Source of the DNA: Paralithodes platypus
Lineage: Eukaryota > Arthropoda > Malacostraca > Decapoda > Lithodidae
NCBI GenBank assembly: GCA_032716605.1
Contig: CM064580.1
Coordinates: forward strand, 35,990,001-36,054,000
Length of the DNA: 64,000 bases
Direction of reading: 5' to 3'
Position 1 is the stretch's first letter, and the number at the start of each line of letters is the position of its first letter. The translations under genes were made by a program, and so were the position numbers. This document shows, piece by piece, positions 21,559-33,829 of the stretch. The notes under the pieces are model-generated. The model had not been told where the DNA came from. It ran no database searches and saw nothing but the letters and a program-made list of their open reading frames with translations.

Positions 21559-22336
21559 AGGTCTCTGGACCCTTTTACATGACAAACCTTGAAGGTCTTT
21601 ATCCCAGATGTTGAGAGACATTGTCCGGAAGTATAACTTCTGAAGTGAAGCCATTGATTTCGGGGGCTGATGAGTGATTGGTGCTTCTGAATGCTTGTGT
21701 GCTTGCTTTTTGTGGGCGAACTGTTATATGTGTTCTTCTCCTGTCAACTCTATTTCCTTTCTTGTGTCTCTTGTTGATCCTCCCTACCCCTTGTGGTTGT
21801 AAGGGCTGGCTACTGACTAACTGACTGACTATTATCATCTAACGCATTTACACATATTTGGAATTGTCTCTGGTAAGGTAATGGTATAATTATTGTAGTT
21901 CAACTATTCACTTTAATTGAAAAGCCTTAACGCCCTAGTACGGTACTCTTGATCAATTTAAGAGAGTTGCTCAGGTTCCTCAACAATACCTGGCTTCAGC
22001 GACTCTGAGAAAGTAACGGCCCCCCTATACGTCAATAATGCCAGCTAATTGACTCTTTCAACCGTGTCCAAGGTCTCGTTTTGTAGTAATTATTTTGTTT
22101 TTCTTAACAAATATTTTACTAATCACGGTCGCACAATTCAATCAGCTGGAACTATTGCCATACACTGTAAGTGGACCGTAATGTTCTCAGGGTCACCAAC
22201 ACTGAGTACCGTATAGGGATTTTTGCCGTTAAGAAGGAAATAAAATATGTACTTGCATTTTTCCATCCACTTTAACGATCCTAACCATAAATTATATATC
22301 CAGGCCAATGTCAAAAGTTCTCTAGGAATTAAGTTG

Positions 22337-22338
<2 letters not shown>
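21559..22338. other. spacer, no gene seen
   Basis: Part of 21560-21840 may be the 3' untranslated end of the LINE fragment upstream; no tail was identified. Confidence 0.4.

Positions 22339-22381
<43 letters not shown>
22339..22381. repeat. (TG)n microsatellite
   Basis: About 21 uninterrupted TG units. Confidence 0.95.
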
Positions 22382-22384
<3 letters not shown>

Positions 22385-23410
22385 GGGAGGAAGGGAAGGG
22401 AAGGGGTACGGTAGCTAAATGAACAGATGTGTAGCAGGACGAACAGACACTTTCTCCATTGACTGTACTGTATATACATTGTGATTACGGATTACACCCA
22501 ACTTTCTCTCCCAGTCCAATAGTGACGAGCACCAATTACAGCCACACAGGGAGGAGGGGTAACTGACAAGCGCTCTGGCCCAATACAAAGGAGGCTGTAA
22601 TTCAGGTGTACGGTAATTAACGGTAAGTAGAGGGGTGCATCTTATGCCCGTTCCTAGGCTGAATAACCATGTATATTGTTACTTTTATTAGCATACATTG
22701 ACTGCTTTATTTGTATGTCAATATACTTTGACATCTTGCAAGACAGACAAATATATTACACACACACACAATATATGTGTGTGTCTGTGTGTGTGTTTGT
22801 TTTTCCTAAGTTGAAACTTTTATGATTTAACCGAGATTATTTTAATTAATCGAACCGGTAGAGGAACGGCAACCATGTTGACGATGACGTCCCAAGCTTC
22901 CTAGCAGACGACGTTCTTAGGGATTCATTCTAATTTACAACAGTAGGAACAGCTAAGAACAACGAGCATGTAAGCATAACACACTAGCCTATTTAAATGC
23001 AGAGTTATAATTGTCCGGAAAATAATAGGCTTACTTGTGCTTATGCATGTGTATTAAATTAATTAAACTACTGTATACATACAGCCATATGTAATTATTC
23101 TAAGCTGAACTACTAATCATGTATTGTATATTACGATTACGACATGATGTCTTGTTTGAGTTACATAATCGGCCATAAGCCATAACAAACATAATACGCC
23201 ACACCTTATTACTGTTTATATCATAACTTACCAATATTGGCCGATGGGCCAGAGCCCGAAATCACACAAAGCGTGGTATTCTTAATTTGCATAGTAAGTG
23301 GCCAGTGCCTTTTTAGTCTCTTTTAACTACAGTAATCTAAGTAAATCCAGCCTATATTAATCCACATAAACCTAGAAATTATCTTTGTTAGATACTCACT
23401 TTTGTAATTA
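22382..23410. other. AT-rich spacer
   Basis: A short CACACACACACA / TGTGTGTCTGTGTG inverted pair at 22757-22795; no gene is seen. Confidence 0.45.
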
Positions 23411-23624
23411 TTAACCCCTTGAAGCTCTGACGCGTGTTAGCAGTATATTTTGGCTATCATTAAGCGATGTTATGCAGCTTAGGAAGGATCTGTCGGTATT
23501 AAAAGGGTAAAGGCTATCTCAATCAACCCTCTGACTTCCATATACCCTTCCTAATCTGAATAAAATCGTCTAATAATGACCAGAAAACAAAAAATAAATG
23601 CGTATAGGTGCTTGAAAGGGTCAA
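23411..23624. mobile_element. family C element
   Basis: It starts TTAACCCCTTGAAGCTC. TTTTGGCTATCATTAAGCG and CAGCTTAGGAAGGATCTGT mirror CCTTCCTAATCTGAAT and CGTCTAATAATGACCAGAA. It ends GAAAGGGTCAA. Length is 214, equal to the copies at 29164 and 37289. Confidence 0.72.
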
Positions 23625-23695
23625 AATGAATGTGTCCTCTGTGTCCAGTGTTGATGGGTTGGCCATGCAGGTGGTCCACGGAAAATCATACGCAC

Positions 23696-24077
23696 TTAAG
23701 GGAGCCCACCTCGCTTTTTCTCTTTTTTTTCTCCCTCTCTCTTTGGCTTTTATCTATTCGGTACCATTCAGCCTAATGTTTTAAGACGTTTACCCCCATC
23801 CAGGTGTCAATATTTTCCTGGCGAGCGGTAGCGAGCCAGCATATACTGTATATATTTTTTTATTGTTGACAGCAGGCTAAAATGTAAATTTTTCGATAGA
23901 AAAATGTCTCTGGCGAAGCCGGATTTCTCCATATAATGCTGGGTCGCTATCGCTCGCCAGGAAGAAATCGACACCTGGATGGGGACAAACGTCTTAAACA
24001 GTTGGCTGAATGGGGCCGAATGGATACAAGCCAGGGGAAGAGAGAAAAATAAGACAAAAGCCGGTGAAACCCTTTAA
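23696..24077 (-). mobile_element. TTAA-flanked MITE, family A copy 5
   Basis: TTAAGGGAGCCCACCTCGC to GCCGGTGAAACCCTTTAA, in the same inverted orientation as copy 2. The modules CTGGCGAGCGGTAGCGAGCC and GGGTCGCTATCGCTCGCC and the central hairpins are present. Confidence 0.87.
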
Positions 24078-24204
24078 GAGAAACCCAAATTTCCGCCTGA
24101 CTACCTCTCGGACACAAAGATCACCTGTCTATTAACCTGGGCATGAGTACTAGATATTATCACACACCAATCTTCTTTCTCTGCCTTACTTTGAAGTCTG
24201 TTTG

Positions 24205-24310
24205 GTTATGTTAGGATAGCATATATTATGGAATAAATTACCTAGAAATGTTGCTGAGTGCCATACAGACCAAGAATTTAAATATCGCATTGATAAATAT
24301 TTCGCCATGA
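24205..24310 (+). pseudogene. possible LINE reverse-transcriptase tail fragment
   Basis: The frame reads LWNKLPRNVAECHTDQEFKY then RIDKYF, which fits the WN.LP..V..C.....FK..L..Y pattern at the end of jockey/CR1-like ORF2. It is only about 35 codons, so identity is tentative. Confidence 0.45.
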
Positions 24311-24524
24311 ATCACCGACTGACTCCGTGTGCCCAAGTACCGGTATTGTGTCCGGATCAGTGTCGTCCATATAACTATCAGATTATTTACTAGACTATAG
24401 TTTTCTGGAGCTGAAGTCCTTCAGTTGATTGTGGCAATATATATACAGTATATAATTATATAACAAGTAGCCGAGCAAGGACCATTTGTCTTCCTTTGTA
24501 TTCCTTTGTATAATCAATTTAAGT

Positions 24525-25000
24525 TGGCTAGGTTTGGATTGGTATAGTTTGGATAAGTTAGGTTTAGGTAAGACAATTTTGGGAGTGAGCGATTTGGGTA
24601 AGTTAACTATGGAAACATTTGGTCAGGTCAGTGTAGATTTGGTTATCGTACGTTAAGTTTGGATACATTAGCATTGGGTAGGTTACTATTGGTTTGGGTA
24701 GTGTAGGCTTGTGCAGCTTGGATATGGATACGTTAGGTTTGGGTAGGTTACTATAGGTTTGGGTACGGTAAGTTAGGGTAAGTTTGGCCAAGTTATGTCA
24801 GGATAAGTTAAGTATATATGCATTAGGTTTGGGTAGGTTATGATAGGTCTGGGTAGCTTATTGTTGAATTGGGTACGCTAGGTTTGGGTAGCATAAGTTT
24901 GGGCAGGTTAGGTTTAGATACGTTAAGTTTGTGTAGGTTACTACAAGTTTGGGTACGTTATAAGTCTGGGAAAGTTGGGATAGGTCACAAGAGTTTAGGT
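24525..25000. repeat. degenerate TTTGGGTAGGTTA-type tandem repeat
   Basis: Words such as GGTTTGGGTAGGTTACTA, GATACGTTAGGTTTGGG and AAGTTTGGGTACGTTA recur irregularly every 10 to 24 bases. The array looks like a decayed derivative of a TTAGG-like motif. The 60-codon frames over it are repeat artefacts. Confidence 0.75.
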
Positions 25001-26605
25001 TCGATTAAAGTATGGTACCAGAAGGTTAGCTTTGACCAAATCTACTCTGAATTTGACTAAGTGACAGTAGAGAAAGTACTGTACTTTCGGTGGAAACTAC
25101 CAAGCAGGTCGTATATATTTTGTAGCCTATATCTATCCTGCTTGATGCTAACCCATCCATCAATCTGGTTGGTAAGAAGTTAAGATGTGTACACTCCCAC
25201 TTAGAAATTGTGTTCCACCTTCACGCCTACAAATTTACTTTCATATTTTGATATAATAGAAAATTATTCATTAACAAAATTATAATATGTTTATATATTA
25301 TAATACATCGAAATTATAAGCTGCAATTATGTACGTACGGAATAACTACTGAACGAGACTATTTCCCCAAATATAGACAATTCAGCGGTGTCTTTTAGTA
25401 AAGGAGAAGAGCTAGAAAATATGAGAAGAGGAAGAAGAAACGGAGAATTATAAAGAAGGCACAAACGAAAATGTAGACAATAAAAGATAAAAAAGTTAAT
25501 CAGATGAAGATAAGATAATACTTCCCCAGTAGAAGACTCATCTGTGTTTTTGCCTCCACAGTCAGGGAGTTTTCACTGCTTGCACGTATCTAATTCGCTT
25601 TACATTGAGGCAGTTTAATCACATGTTGTCTATTAATTTTTTCAGTTCGTTTCAGTAATTGCTTCTTTCACCCTCTTGACTCTAAGAAGTCTTCCCGCAA
25701 CTTAATGAAATTGTGTGTTTAAGACGGAGTAATACTGTAATATAGAATACAAACAGTTGGTGGAATAGCTTCTTTTGTTTTTTGGGTCAGGTCAGATTCT
25801 TCTTATGAGTATATAAAGTCTCACAATAACCCTACTGTATATTAACTGAAAAATCACAATCATCTTATTGAAAAATAAATACTACTACTATAAATACTAC
25901 TACTATAAATACTACTACTACTACTACTAATAATAATAATAATAATAACACTAAATATTAAAGACAACCATGCTACAGTTTCAGACCCTCGCAGTGTTAG
26001 AAGGTGGACAAAAACCTTGGCCAAGTCCAAATCACTTTCCCTTGACAGTCCTCACACATTTCTGTTATAGCCCGTGACTGTACCATGTTCCAAATAAATA
26101 GGTCAAAACTGTTAAACATTAACCTCTATAACTCACTAACTAAAGTACTCCAGCTAATATTTCTACCATTTGGTAAGGGTCAGCCAGGGATTAGGTGTCA
26201 ACATTTACAGCCCATTTGCTCTAGCCCATTTTGATTAACAAAGGTTAGAGTTCACGATGTTTGGCATACCTATTTGGAACCTCTGGGTCTTCTCCTGGGT
26301 GACCTGGATGTGTGTGAGTTTGTGTTTTTTTTTATCTGTGTTTATTTTTTGTTTTATGTTGTTTTTGTGTTTTCCCTGTTCTTGCTCTGTCTTGATTCGG
26401 CTACCCCCAAAATGGGGATTGGGCCTGAGCATATAGATAGCATATAGATAGATTTGGAACAGGGTATGGTATAGTTTGTTTTTCATTCTCGTCTCTAGAA
26501 TTCACACACATTATCATCAAGGTTCTTGACGAATTATGGAATGTGGCTATACAAGGAAGAATGCTATATTTGGAGAGAAAAAAATCCCGTTTAGTATTCG
26601 GTGAC
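25001..26605. other. AT-rich spacer with trinucleotide runs
   Basis: (ACT)n and (AAT)n at about 25880-25950 and a CTATATGC / GCATATAG patch near 26430-26450. No gene is seen. Confidence 0.45.
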
Positions 26606-26941
26606 TTAAAGGGAGGTTTTTAGTTAGTTCGCTAGACTTCCATCAACCTTAACATTACAGCCCCTAGACCACCTTTTAAGATAAATTTGTACATTTTTCG
26701 GTAGAAAAATTTCCCGGCCGAAGGCCGATTCCTCTTAAATTACAGGCTCGCTATCGCTCGCCAGGAAAAAATCGACACCTAAATGGCACGAAAAGTCTGA
26801 AAATTGACAGAAATGGGGCGAAAGTTCTTAAAATCGCCAAACTAATGGGGCGAACGTCTTAAAATATCAAAAGCAATGGGGCTAAACATGAGAGATAAAG
26901 GGGTCAAGAAAAAAATCCCTCAAGTGGAAATCTCCCCTTAA
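26606..26941 (-). mobile_element. TTAA-flanked MITE, family B copy 7
   Basis: TTAAAGGGAGGTTTTTAG to GGAAATCTCCCCTTAA, with intact TTAA at both ends. Internal landmarks ATTTTTCGGTAGAAAAAT, GGCCGAAGGCC and GGCTCGCTATCGCTCGCC are perfect. GGGGCTAAACATGAGAG follows. Confidence 0.87.
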
Positions 26942-27108
26942 GAGACATATTCAAATGAACTTGGTAAAATAATAATTCTCCTTTTATAGCTGCCTATATA
27001 CAGTATATCCATGATTTCAACGTCTAGTACGATACTATTAATATTCAACACGATCTCTATTGTTCATGCAATAGCAAGGCATGTTTTAGCAATATCCCTT
27101 ACCCTCTT

Positions 27109-27313
27109 CTGTACCGGCAACGTGTCTTTTGGTTTGTTATAGCTATATTTAGATGATTATGTGTGGTTTAAGAGGGATCTGTGGTAGTAAAAAGAGTTAA
27201 GCGAGATACTTCGAAGCCTTTTAATTGCTGGAGGGTCTTCTTAAGAGGAATAGTATCGTCTAATAGTAGCCAGAATAAGGTTACAACGACGTCACCGGTA
27301 CAGAAGGGGTTAA
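27109..27313. mobile_element. family C element
   Basis: TTACCCTCTTCTGTACCGG to CCGGTACAGAAGGGGTTAA. The inner half-site ATATTTAGATGATTATGTG and the mirrored ATAGTATCGTCTAATAG are visible. Confidence 0.8.
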
Positions 27314-27427
27314 CATCAAATACGTAGAGCATTTGAGATAACGGGAAACACGAATAAAAGGAGCGGAGGCAGAGCATAAAATATCCTCTTTTCACAGACT
27401 AAGCCATCATGAGACAGAACTTTCTCC

Positions 27428-27802
27428 TTAAGGGGGTAGTGCTTGGTTTTTGGTCTACAGTATGTATGTATATTTAATTATTTATTTTTGAGTTTCCTCG
27501 CTAGACCTCCATCAAACTTAAAATTACAGCCCTTAGACCCACTGTCAAGATAAATTTGTACATTTTTCGGTAGATAAATGTCCCGGCCGAAGGCCGCTTC
27601 CTTCTATAAATTAGAGGCTCGCTAACGCTCGCCAGGCAAAAAATGACACCAAATGGCACCAAAGGTCTTAATATTGATAACAAAATTAGGCGAAAGATCT
27701 GAAAATCGCCAAACTAGCGGAAGGAACGTCTTAAAACCTCAAAACTAATATGCTAAACATGAGGGAGAAGGGGTCCAGAAAAAGCGAGTACTACCCCCTT
27801 AA
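27428..27802 (-). mobile_element. TTAA-flanked MITE, family B copy 8
   Basis: TTAAGGGGGTAGTGCTTGG to GCGAGTACTACCCCCTTAA: the best-preserved inverted termini of family B, about 16 bases with few mismatches. The core includes GGCTCGCTAACGCTCGCC and GGCCGAAGGCCG. A family A copy starts only 94 bases further on. Confidence 0.88.
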
Positions 27803-27896
27803 GTCATGCATGTAGATCAGCCAAGTGAAAGAAACGTGGCAAAAAAAAAAAGGACCCGCTATGCCCGAGACCCGACATCTACTTTAGTCTCTCTTC

Positions 27897-28274
27897 TTAA
27901 GGGGGGTCACCGTTTTTGTTTAACTTGCTCTCCTTTTTTTTCTCTTTCCCAGGCTTGTATCCATTCGGCCCCATTCAGCCAACTGTTTTAAGACGTTTAT
28001 CCCCATCCAGGTGTCGATTTCTTCCTGGCGAGTTATAGCGAGCCAGCATTGCATGGAGAAATCCGGATTCGCCGGAGACATTTTTCTATCCATAAATTTA
28101 CAAATTTAGCTTGCGGTCAAAACAATATATATATATATGCTGGCTCGCTACCGCTCGCCAGGAAAATAATGACACCTAGATGGGGGTAAACGTCTTAGAA
28201 CAGTAGGCTGAATGGGGCCGAATAGATACAAGCCAAAGAGAGAAGGAGAGAAAGAGAGAGGTGGGCTCCCTTAA
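27897..28274 (+). mobile_element. TTAA-flanked MITE, family A copy 6
   Basis: TTAAGGGGGGTCACCG to GAGGTGGGCTCCCTTAA. CCTGGCGAGTTATAGCGAGC at the left and GGCTCGCTACCGCTCGCC at the right are the paired modules. Confidence 0.88.
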
Positions 28275-28284
28275 CCCTTTCATG

Positions 28285-28560
28285 TTAACCCTCTCGGTAC
28301 TATGACACTTCCTAACACTGGCTAACATAGAAGATTTTCCTTAAATTTGGAAGGCCCTGTAGGAATCGAAGGGGTGATGTGTATCTCAATTAACAATCCT
28401 ATTTTCCCTTAACCCATCCAGTACCAAGGACGTCTTTTTCATCATATTCTGGCAACAATTAGACTATTGTATTCAGCTTAGGAAGGACCTCTAGCAATAT
28501 ATAACAAAGGGTTAACTAAAATACAAATTAACGAATGCGTCATTGTGTATATTGAAAGGG
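28285..28560. repeat. two partial family C copies
   Basis: The first runs from GTTAACCCTCTCGGTAC; the second from CTTAACCCATCCAGTACCAA through CAGCTTAGGAAGGACCTCTA to AAAGGGTTAAC. Both lack a full partner arm. Confidence 0.65.
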
Positions 28561-28680
28561 ATAAAATGGCCATCAGTTGTCGTTTTATACAGCTTTTGAA
28601 GGACCTGTGAGGGCTAAAGAACTTGGCGGATAACTAGAAATATGAAGTAATTATGTAAATCACCTTCGACGCCAAATCTA

Positions 28681-28864
<184 letters not shown>

Positions 28865-28993
28865 AGGAGAGTTTTTTGTGTACAAGGTCTTTCGTCAAAA
28901 TGAACTCCCAAGTAATTGGAGTCAGTAACCTCCTACAGACAAGAGAGTCAGAAGCAAGATGTGACCTATCATCATCTAACCTACCTACCATAA

Positions 28994-29105
28994 CTTAACT
29001 TAACTTAACCATAACCTAACTTAACCATAACCTAACTTAACCATAACCTAACTTAACCATAACCTAACTTAACCATAACCTAACCATAACCATAACCTAA
29101 CCGGG
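28994..29105. repeat. CCATAACCTAACTTAA tandem repeat (TTAGG-like)
   Basis: The word CATAACCTAACTTAAC recurs about five times with 16-base spacing, followed by shorter CCATAACCTAA units. CCTAA is the complement of the arthropod telomere unit TTAGG, here in degenerate internal form. Confidence 0.82.
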
Positions 29106-29163
29106 ACCTAACTTTAACCTATCATACCGACTTAAAAATACAGACAAATCATCTGGTGCGTAC

Positions 29164-29377
29164 CTTAGCCCTTTGAGTACCAGCGACGTGTTATATTTTA
29201 TTCTAGCTATATTTAGACGATACTGTGCAGCTTAAGAAAGGTCTGTGGTAGCAAAAAGGGTTAAGTGATGTAGTTCGAAGCTTTATTATAACTAGAGGTC
29301 CTTCCTAAATTGAATAAAATCGTCTAATAGTTGCCAGAATATGATATAAAGGACGTCCCTGGTACTGGATGGGTTAA
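29164..29377. mobile_element. family C element, well preserved
   Basis: TTAGCCCTTTGAGTACCAGC to CTGGTACTGGATGGGTTAA, 214 bases. ATTCTAGCTATATTTAGACG is mirrored by CGTCTAATAGTTGCCAGAAT, and CAGCTTAAGAAAGGTCTG by CCTTCCTAAATTG. It shows the family's near-complete palindromic plan. Confidence 0.85.
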
Positions 29378-30693
29378 AAGGAAGTTGTGGGCCAAAGTAC
29401 TAGTAACCCCCTGCAGGCAAAAAAGAGGCCGAACAAAGCTGGCGTGACCTCCAGGGAAAGAGAAACCTATAGAGCCGGTATGCAGGGAAAGTGTTATGGG
29501 AACAAGACTATCGGGGGCACCACCTGTACCATCATTAGTAGCGTTACCCAATACAAGTGTAATACATGAATGACTTCCAAGGACCAAGGTTTCTAATATG
29601 GGTCACATAATATCGACACGTTGCATATTTCAATGGGATGCCGTTACGACAAATTTAATCTTATTTTGTTATTCTATTTTATTATGGTGGTACCACAGAT
29701 CTAAACATCATTACACACTGAAACAAATACTAAGTTAAGTTTCTAAGGTGGCTTACACAATACTCATTCCAATCAGGTAACAATATACAGTACCGGTATT
29801 TCTTATTCTATAGTCTGTTAGTTTTCAGCTGATGGTAAATTGAATCTCTTTACAACTGATTTCTTGATAATTAATGGACAGATAGGAAACTGCAATATCT
29901 CTACGTCCTAATATATGCCATCTTTTCATAAGTAACAAAATATTGCGCTACAAAATGTTCATAATAACGGAGTAATCAAGATAGACATGCACTGTATCAT
30001 CATCTGGATAAATACAAATAATGGTACCGGTAAGTAATGGGACCATATAAATTCTTAACATTATAAATAAACAAAATAATACTATCATTTCGGATGCAGT
30101 GCACATGTGGACCCATTGAACCAGGTAACAACCTGTTTCTTGTTACCGGTACTTTTGGTGGGTACGGTTGGCCAAATAAGTCGTGTCGCCGCTGTCATTA
30201 CGTTTTGCTCGCTGTGTGCTATATTAATGTATGTCAGATGTTGAATAGGGTGTGTAAATATAGGAATATGTTTGTATATCTTACTCGAAACGATGAATTA
30301 TAGCTTAGATAGTGCTGATACCAAATATTGATCGAAATATACTTGGTGCCGCGACACCACTTATTTGGCCGACTGAACATGGAAATTCTTGACATTATGA
30401 CAAGACTCGATAACTAAAAAAAAATCGAATATTATGACACCGTAACGATTTTCATATTCTACTCTAGCTACCTCCAGATATTTTTACACCACTTACGAAC
30501 AATCACAATCAAACGGTTAAATAGGATACTGATAAACCATTTATATTTAGAGGTTCTTCCTAAGTTGAAGAATATTGTCTGGGAGGAACAATAGACAGTC
30601 GTTATTTGAGTAAGGGGCTAAGAATGAGCTATAAAAAGACTGTGCATAAATTATAATTATGCCAATTTGAAGTAACAATATACAGTACATTGG
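29378..30693. other. AT-rich spacer, no gene seen
   Basis: Contains a short inverted pair (GGCCAAATAAGTCGTGTCGC at about 30170 and CGACACCACTTATTTGGCC at about 30352) and a weak family C piece at 30460-30590. Short frames have no motif. Confidence 0.45.
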
Positions 30694-30775
30694 GCGCTCG
30701 GTTATGGCCTTGGAATTGCTCGGGGCCTTGTGGCTGTTCGGCCAGGCAGCTTGGGGAATAACAACAACAACATTG
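30694..30775 (-). repeat. interspersed repeat piece, partner of 31575-31660
   Basis: Its reverse complement contains TGTTGTTGTTATTCCCCA, then CTGCCTGGCCGAACAGCC. The same order, TGTTGTTGTTTTAGTTCCCC and CTGTCTGGACGAACAGTCC, is found on the plus strand at 31575. Confidence 0.6.
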
Positions 30776-31225
30776 GGTGATACTATACAAGGGTTTAATG
30801 TCAAAAGTTATAAGGGATATACACACAATTAAAAATAAGTGTATAGCCTCTATTCGACAATACAGCAAGCTTAACGACTATCTGAGTTTTAATCAGTTGA
30901 CAGTAAATATCTTCTCTTCGCATTGATTAATTCATTGTTATGAAGACTGTGTAGCAAAATATGGTGTGTATTTGAACATTGTGTATAGATATTATGCAAA
31001 GTGGCAGTAGTTTCCAAACTTTGTACACTATATATCGAAAACTCAACTGTTAAGAATTTATATTTCCGCCAGGTCATGTAGAATACACAATAGGGAAAAG
31101 ATTGTATTCCAGTTACCACAACATTTTTGTATTAGCCTTTCGAAGTTATTGAATCGATAAAGCAGACAGCCGACGCTAGTTTATATATCTGATGGAAATT
31201 TATACTATCCAATGATCCCGCCTCT
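30776..31225. other. AT-rich spacer, no gene seen
   Basis: Nothing recognisable. Confidence 0.4.
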
Positions 31226-31411
<186 letters not shown>

Positions 31412-31574
31412 TATAATACTATCCTATAGCTTGCTTGATGTAATTTAATAAAGTGTTCAATATACTTATTCATTGAATTACAATTGTTCCTCAAAATATT
31501 GTACCGGTACATATATTCCTGTCGACGACTGCACGTTTGTTGGTTGTATTTACAGAAGAAGAATAACAGAGGTA

Positions 31575-32049
31575 TACAAGCTGTTGTTGTTTTAGTTCCC
31601 CAGACTGTCTGGACGAACAGTCCTAAGTCCGTTAGACCGAAGCCGCTCCAGATCAAGATAGAGAGAGTAGAGGCTCCAGATGTTCGGGCCCAGGGGCCAG
31701 GGTGAAATGAGATCTGTCTCTGAGAGAGTAGCGGGGGAGGGGATCATCAGCCCACGGGCTTGCACCCCCAAGCAAATGCCCCCACCGTCCGCCGCCCCCC
31801 TTGCAGTGCCACCCAATTGGGCGATCTCGCCAGTTCCTAAAATAAAAACTAGTACAGTAAAAGAGACAGACAGAAATGGCTAAGGTTGGGTAGAGGATGC
31901 CAAACCACACTCAGGATAGGACCAGCCCTCACCTTGGGTATGCATGTGCACCCACGAACCAAAGCTAAGTTCTACCTTCATAACCAAGTATTAACCAAGG
32001 GAGATTGTAGGCACCAATCGATCAGGGCTAGACCCAGGTGAGGTTATAG
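31575..32049 (+). repeat. interspersed repeat sequence upstream of LINE
   Basis: The first 85 bases match the inverted piece at 30694-30775. The remainder is GC-richer than its surroundings (GCCCCCACCGTCCGCCGCCC near 31780) and has no open frame with recognisable domains. It may be 5' untranslated sequence of the LINE or an older element into which the LINE inserted. Confidence 0.45.
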
Positions 32050-32242
32050 GCATGTGATAAAGAGTCGCTGGAACTCCTGTTTCATTTGCTTGGCCTCTCT
32101 TACTGATTTTCTTTGTGCCTCATTTACACTGAGAGCAATACAGCTAGCTCTCACAAACACCTCCTCCTCCTATCCACTTCACTACACTAAACATGCACAC
32201 CACACTTCATTCCTCCACACCAAAATTAAAAAACAAAACAAA

Positions 32243-33829
32243 ATGATGAATTCTAGCCCAGCCTCGGAGTCCCCAGGGGGGGGGGGGGGACCATAAATGC
32301 CCCCTCACCCGACCGACCATCCCCTGACGACCCCACACAATTACCTGGACCTCGGCCTGTTACTCTTTCTATTAATTTCTGCAACATTCGCGGACTTTCC
32401 TCTAACTTTCACTCTGTTGAGCACCATCTCTCCTCCTACAAACCTGATCTTCTCTTCCTCACCGAAACTCAGGTGTCTGTAGCAACATCCAGAAACCCCT
32501 TCTCTGTATCCTCCTACTTTCTCTATCCTAGTTTCAAAGCCAAAGGCGGATGTTGTGCATATGTGCACAACACTTGCTCTCTCACTTGCTCTCGTGTTCC
32601 CGATTTCGACTCTTCTGAATTCTCAACTTTATGGCTCAACTCTTACTAAATATTTCTGTGCTGTCTATCTTTCCCCTAACTCTACCAACTTTCCCAAATT
32701 CTTTGACTATCTAAACTCTACAGTGGAACACATTCTATCCATTTCTCCTTTCTCAGAAATCTCCATCTTAGGAGATTTCAACATTCACCACCGCCAATGG
32801 CTCTCCTCTCACACTACTGATCCACCTGGTGAACAAGCCTACGTCTTTTCTATCCTAAATGACCTAGAGCAGTTAGTTCAGCAACCCACCCGTATCCCGG
32901 ATCGCATCGGAGATCGGCCCAACATTCTTGACCTGTTTCTAACTTCTAACCCTTCTTCTTATACTGTCGATCTTTTCTCTCCTTTGGGCTCCTCCGACCA
33001 TAAACTTATCTCTGTCACCTGTCCTATCTCTCCAGTACGGCCACCTGATCCTCCTAGCCGGCGGCGCTTGTGGCACTTTGGCGCTGCCGACTGGGAGGCT
33101 CTTCGGCAGTACTTCTTTGATTTCTCATGGAATGATTTCTGCTTTCATGGCCGGGGACCCTCGGAGAGTGCTGAACGCATTACCGAGGTAATCCTATTGG
33201 GCATGGAAGCATACATTCCATTCTCTTTCTCTCAGACTAATGCTAAAAAATCTTGGTTTACTCACGCCTGTTCTACTGCTGTCCGCAATAAGGAGGAAGC
33301 ATTCAAACGGTACCGACGCCTTAAAACTCAAGACTCTCATTCTTCATATGTTTCTGCCCGGAATCAAGCCAAATCTGTTCTTCGACTTGCCAAACACTCT
33401 TTCATCAATAATAAATGCACTGAACTATCCAACTCTAGCTCTTCCCAAGCTTTCTGGCATCTAGCCAAAAACCTCTCCAACAATTTCTCTTCCTCGTCTT
33501 TCCTTCCCCTTTCCCACTCTGATGGCACAACCATCACTTCTTCCTCTGACAAAGCTAAACTCTTCGCTCAAACTTTTGCTAGAAACTCCACCTTGGATGA
33601 TTCCGGTGCTATTCCTCCCTCTCCGCCCTCCTCTCTCTTACTTATGCCTAATATCCTAATCTCTTCTAAAGATGTACTTTCTACCCTCTCTGGGCTTAAC
33701 ACTAATAAGGCGTACGGTCCGGACGGTGTTCCTCCTGTTGTTCTCAAAAACTGTGCTTCCGTGCTGACTCCCTGCCTAGGCAAACTCTTTCGTCTCTGTC
33801 TATCCTCTAACGTCTTCCCTTCATGCTGA
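32243..33829 (+). pseudogene. LINE ORF2: endonuclease domain and RT entry
   Basis: The APE-type endonuclease begins with INFCNIRGLSSNFHSVEHHL (around 32370-32430) and has LLFLTETQV carrying the catalytic Glu. The frame shifts between 32555 and 32647. It continues with [15 protein letters not shown] (Asp/Asn pair), DLFLTSNP and LGSSDHKLI (catalytic Asp-His). A linker follows with [20 protein letters not shown], then RT block 0/1 with [17 protein letters not shown]. The frame stops at TGA 33827 where relatives carry Trp. In an active element this part nicks genomic DNA to prime reverse transcription. Confidence 0.9.

Noticed and set aside
24603..25060. Short frames with repeated LPKPNVTYP-like and SLGRLGLDT-like words
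   Set aside because: They are translations of the degenerate TTTGGGTAGG array on the two strands.
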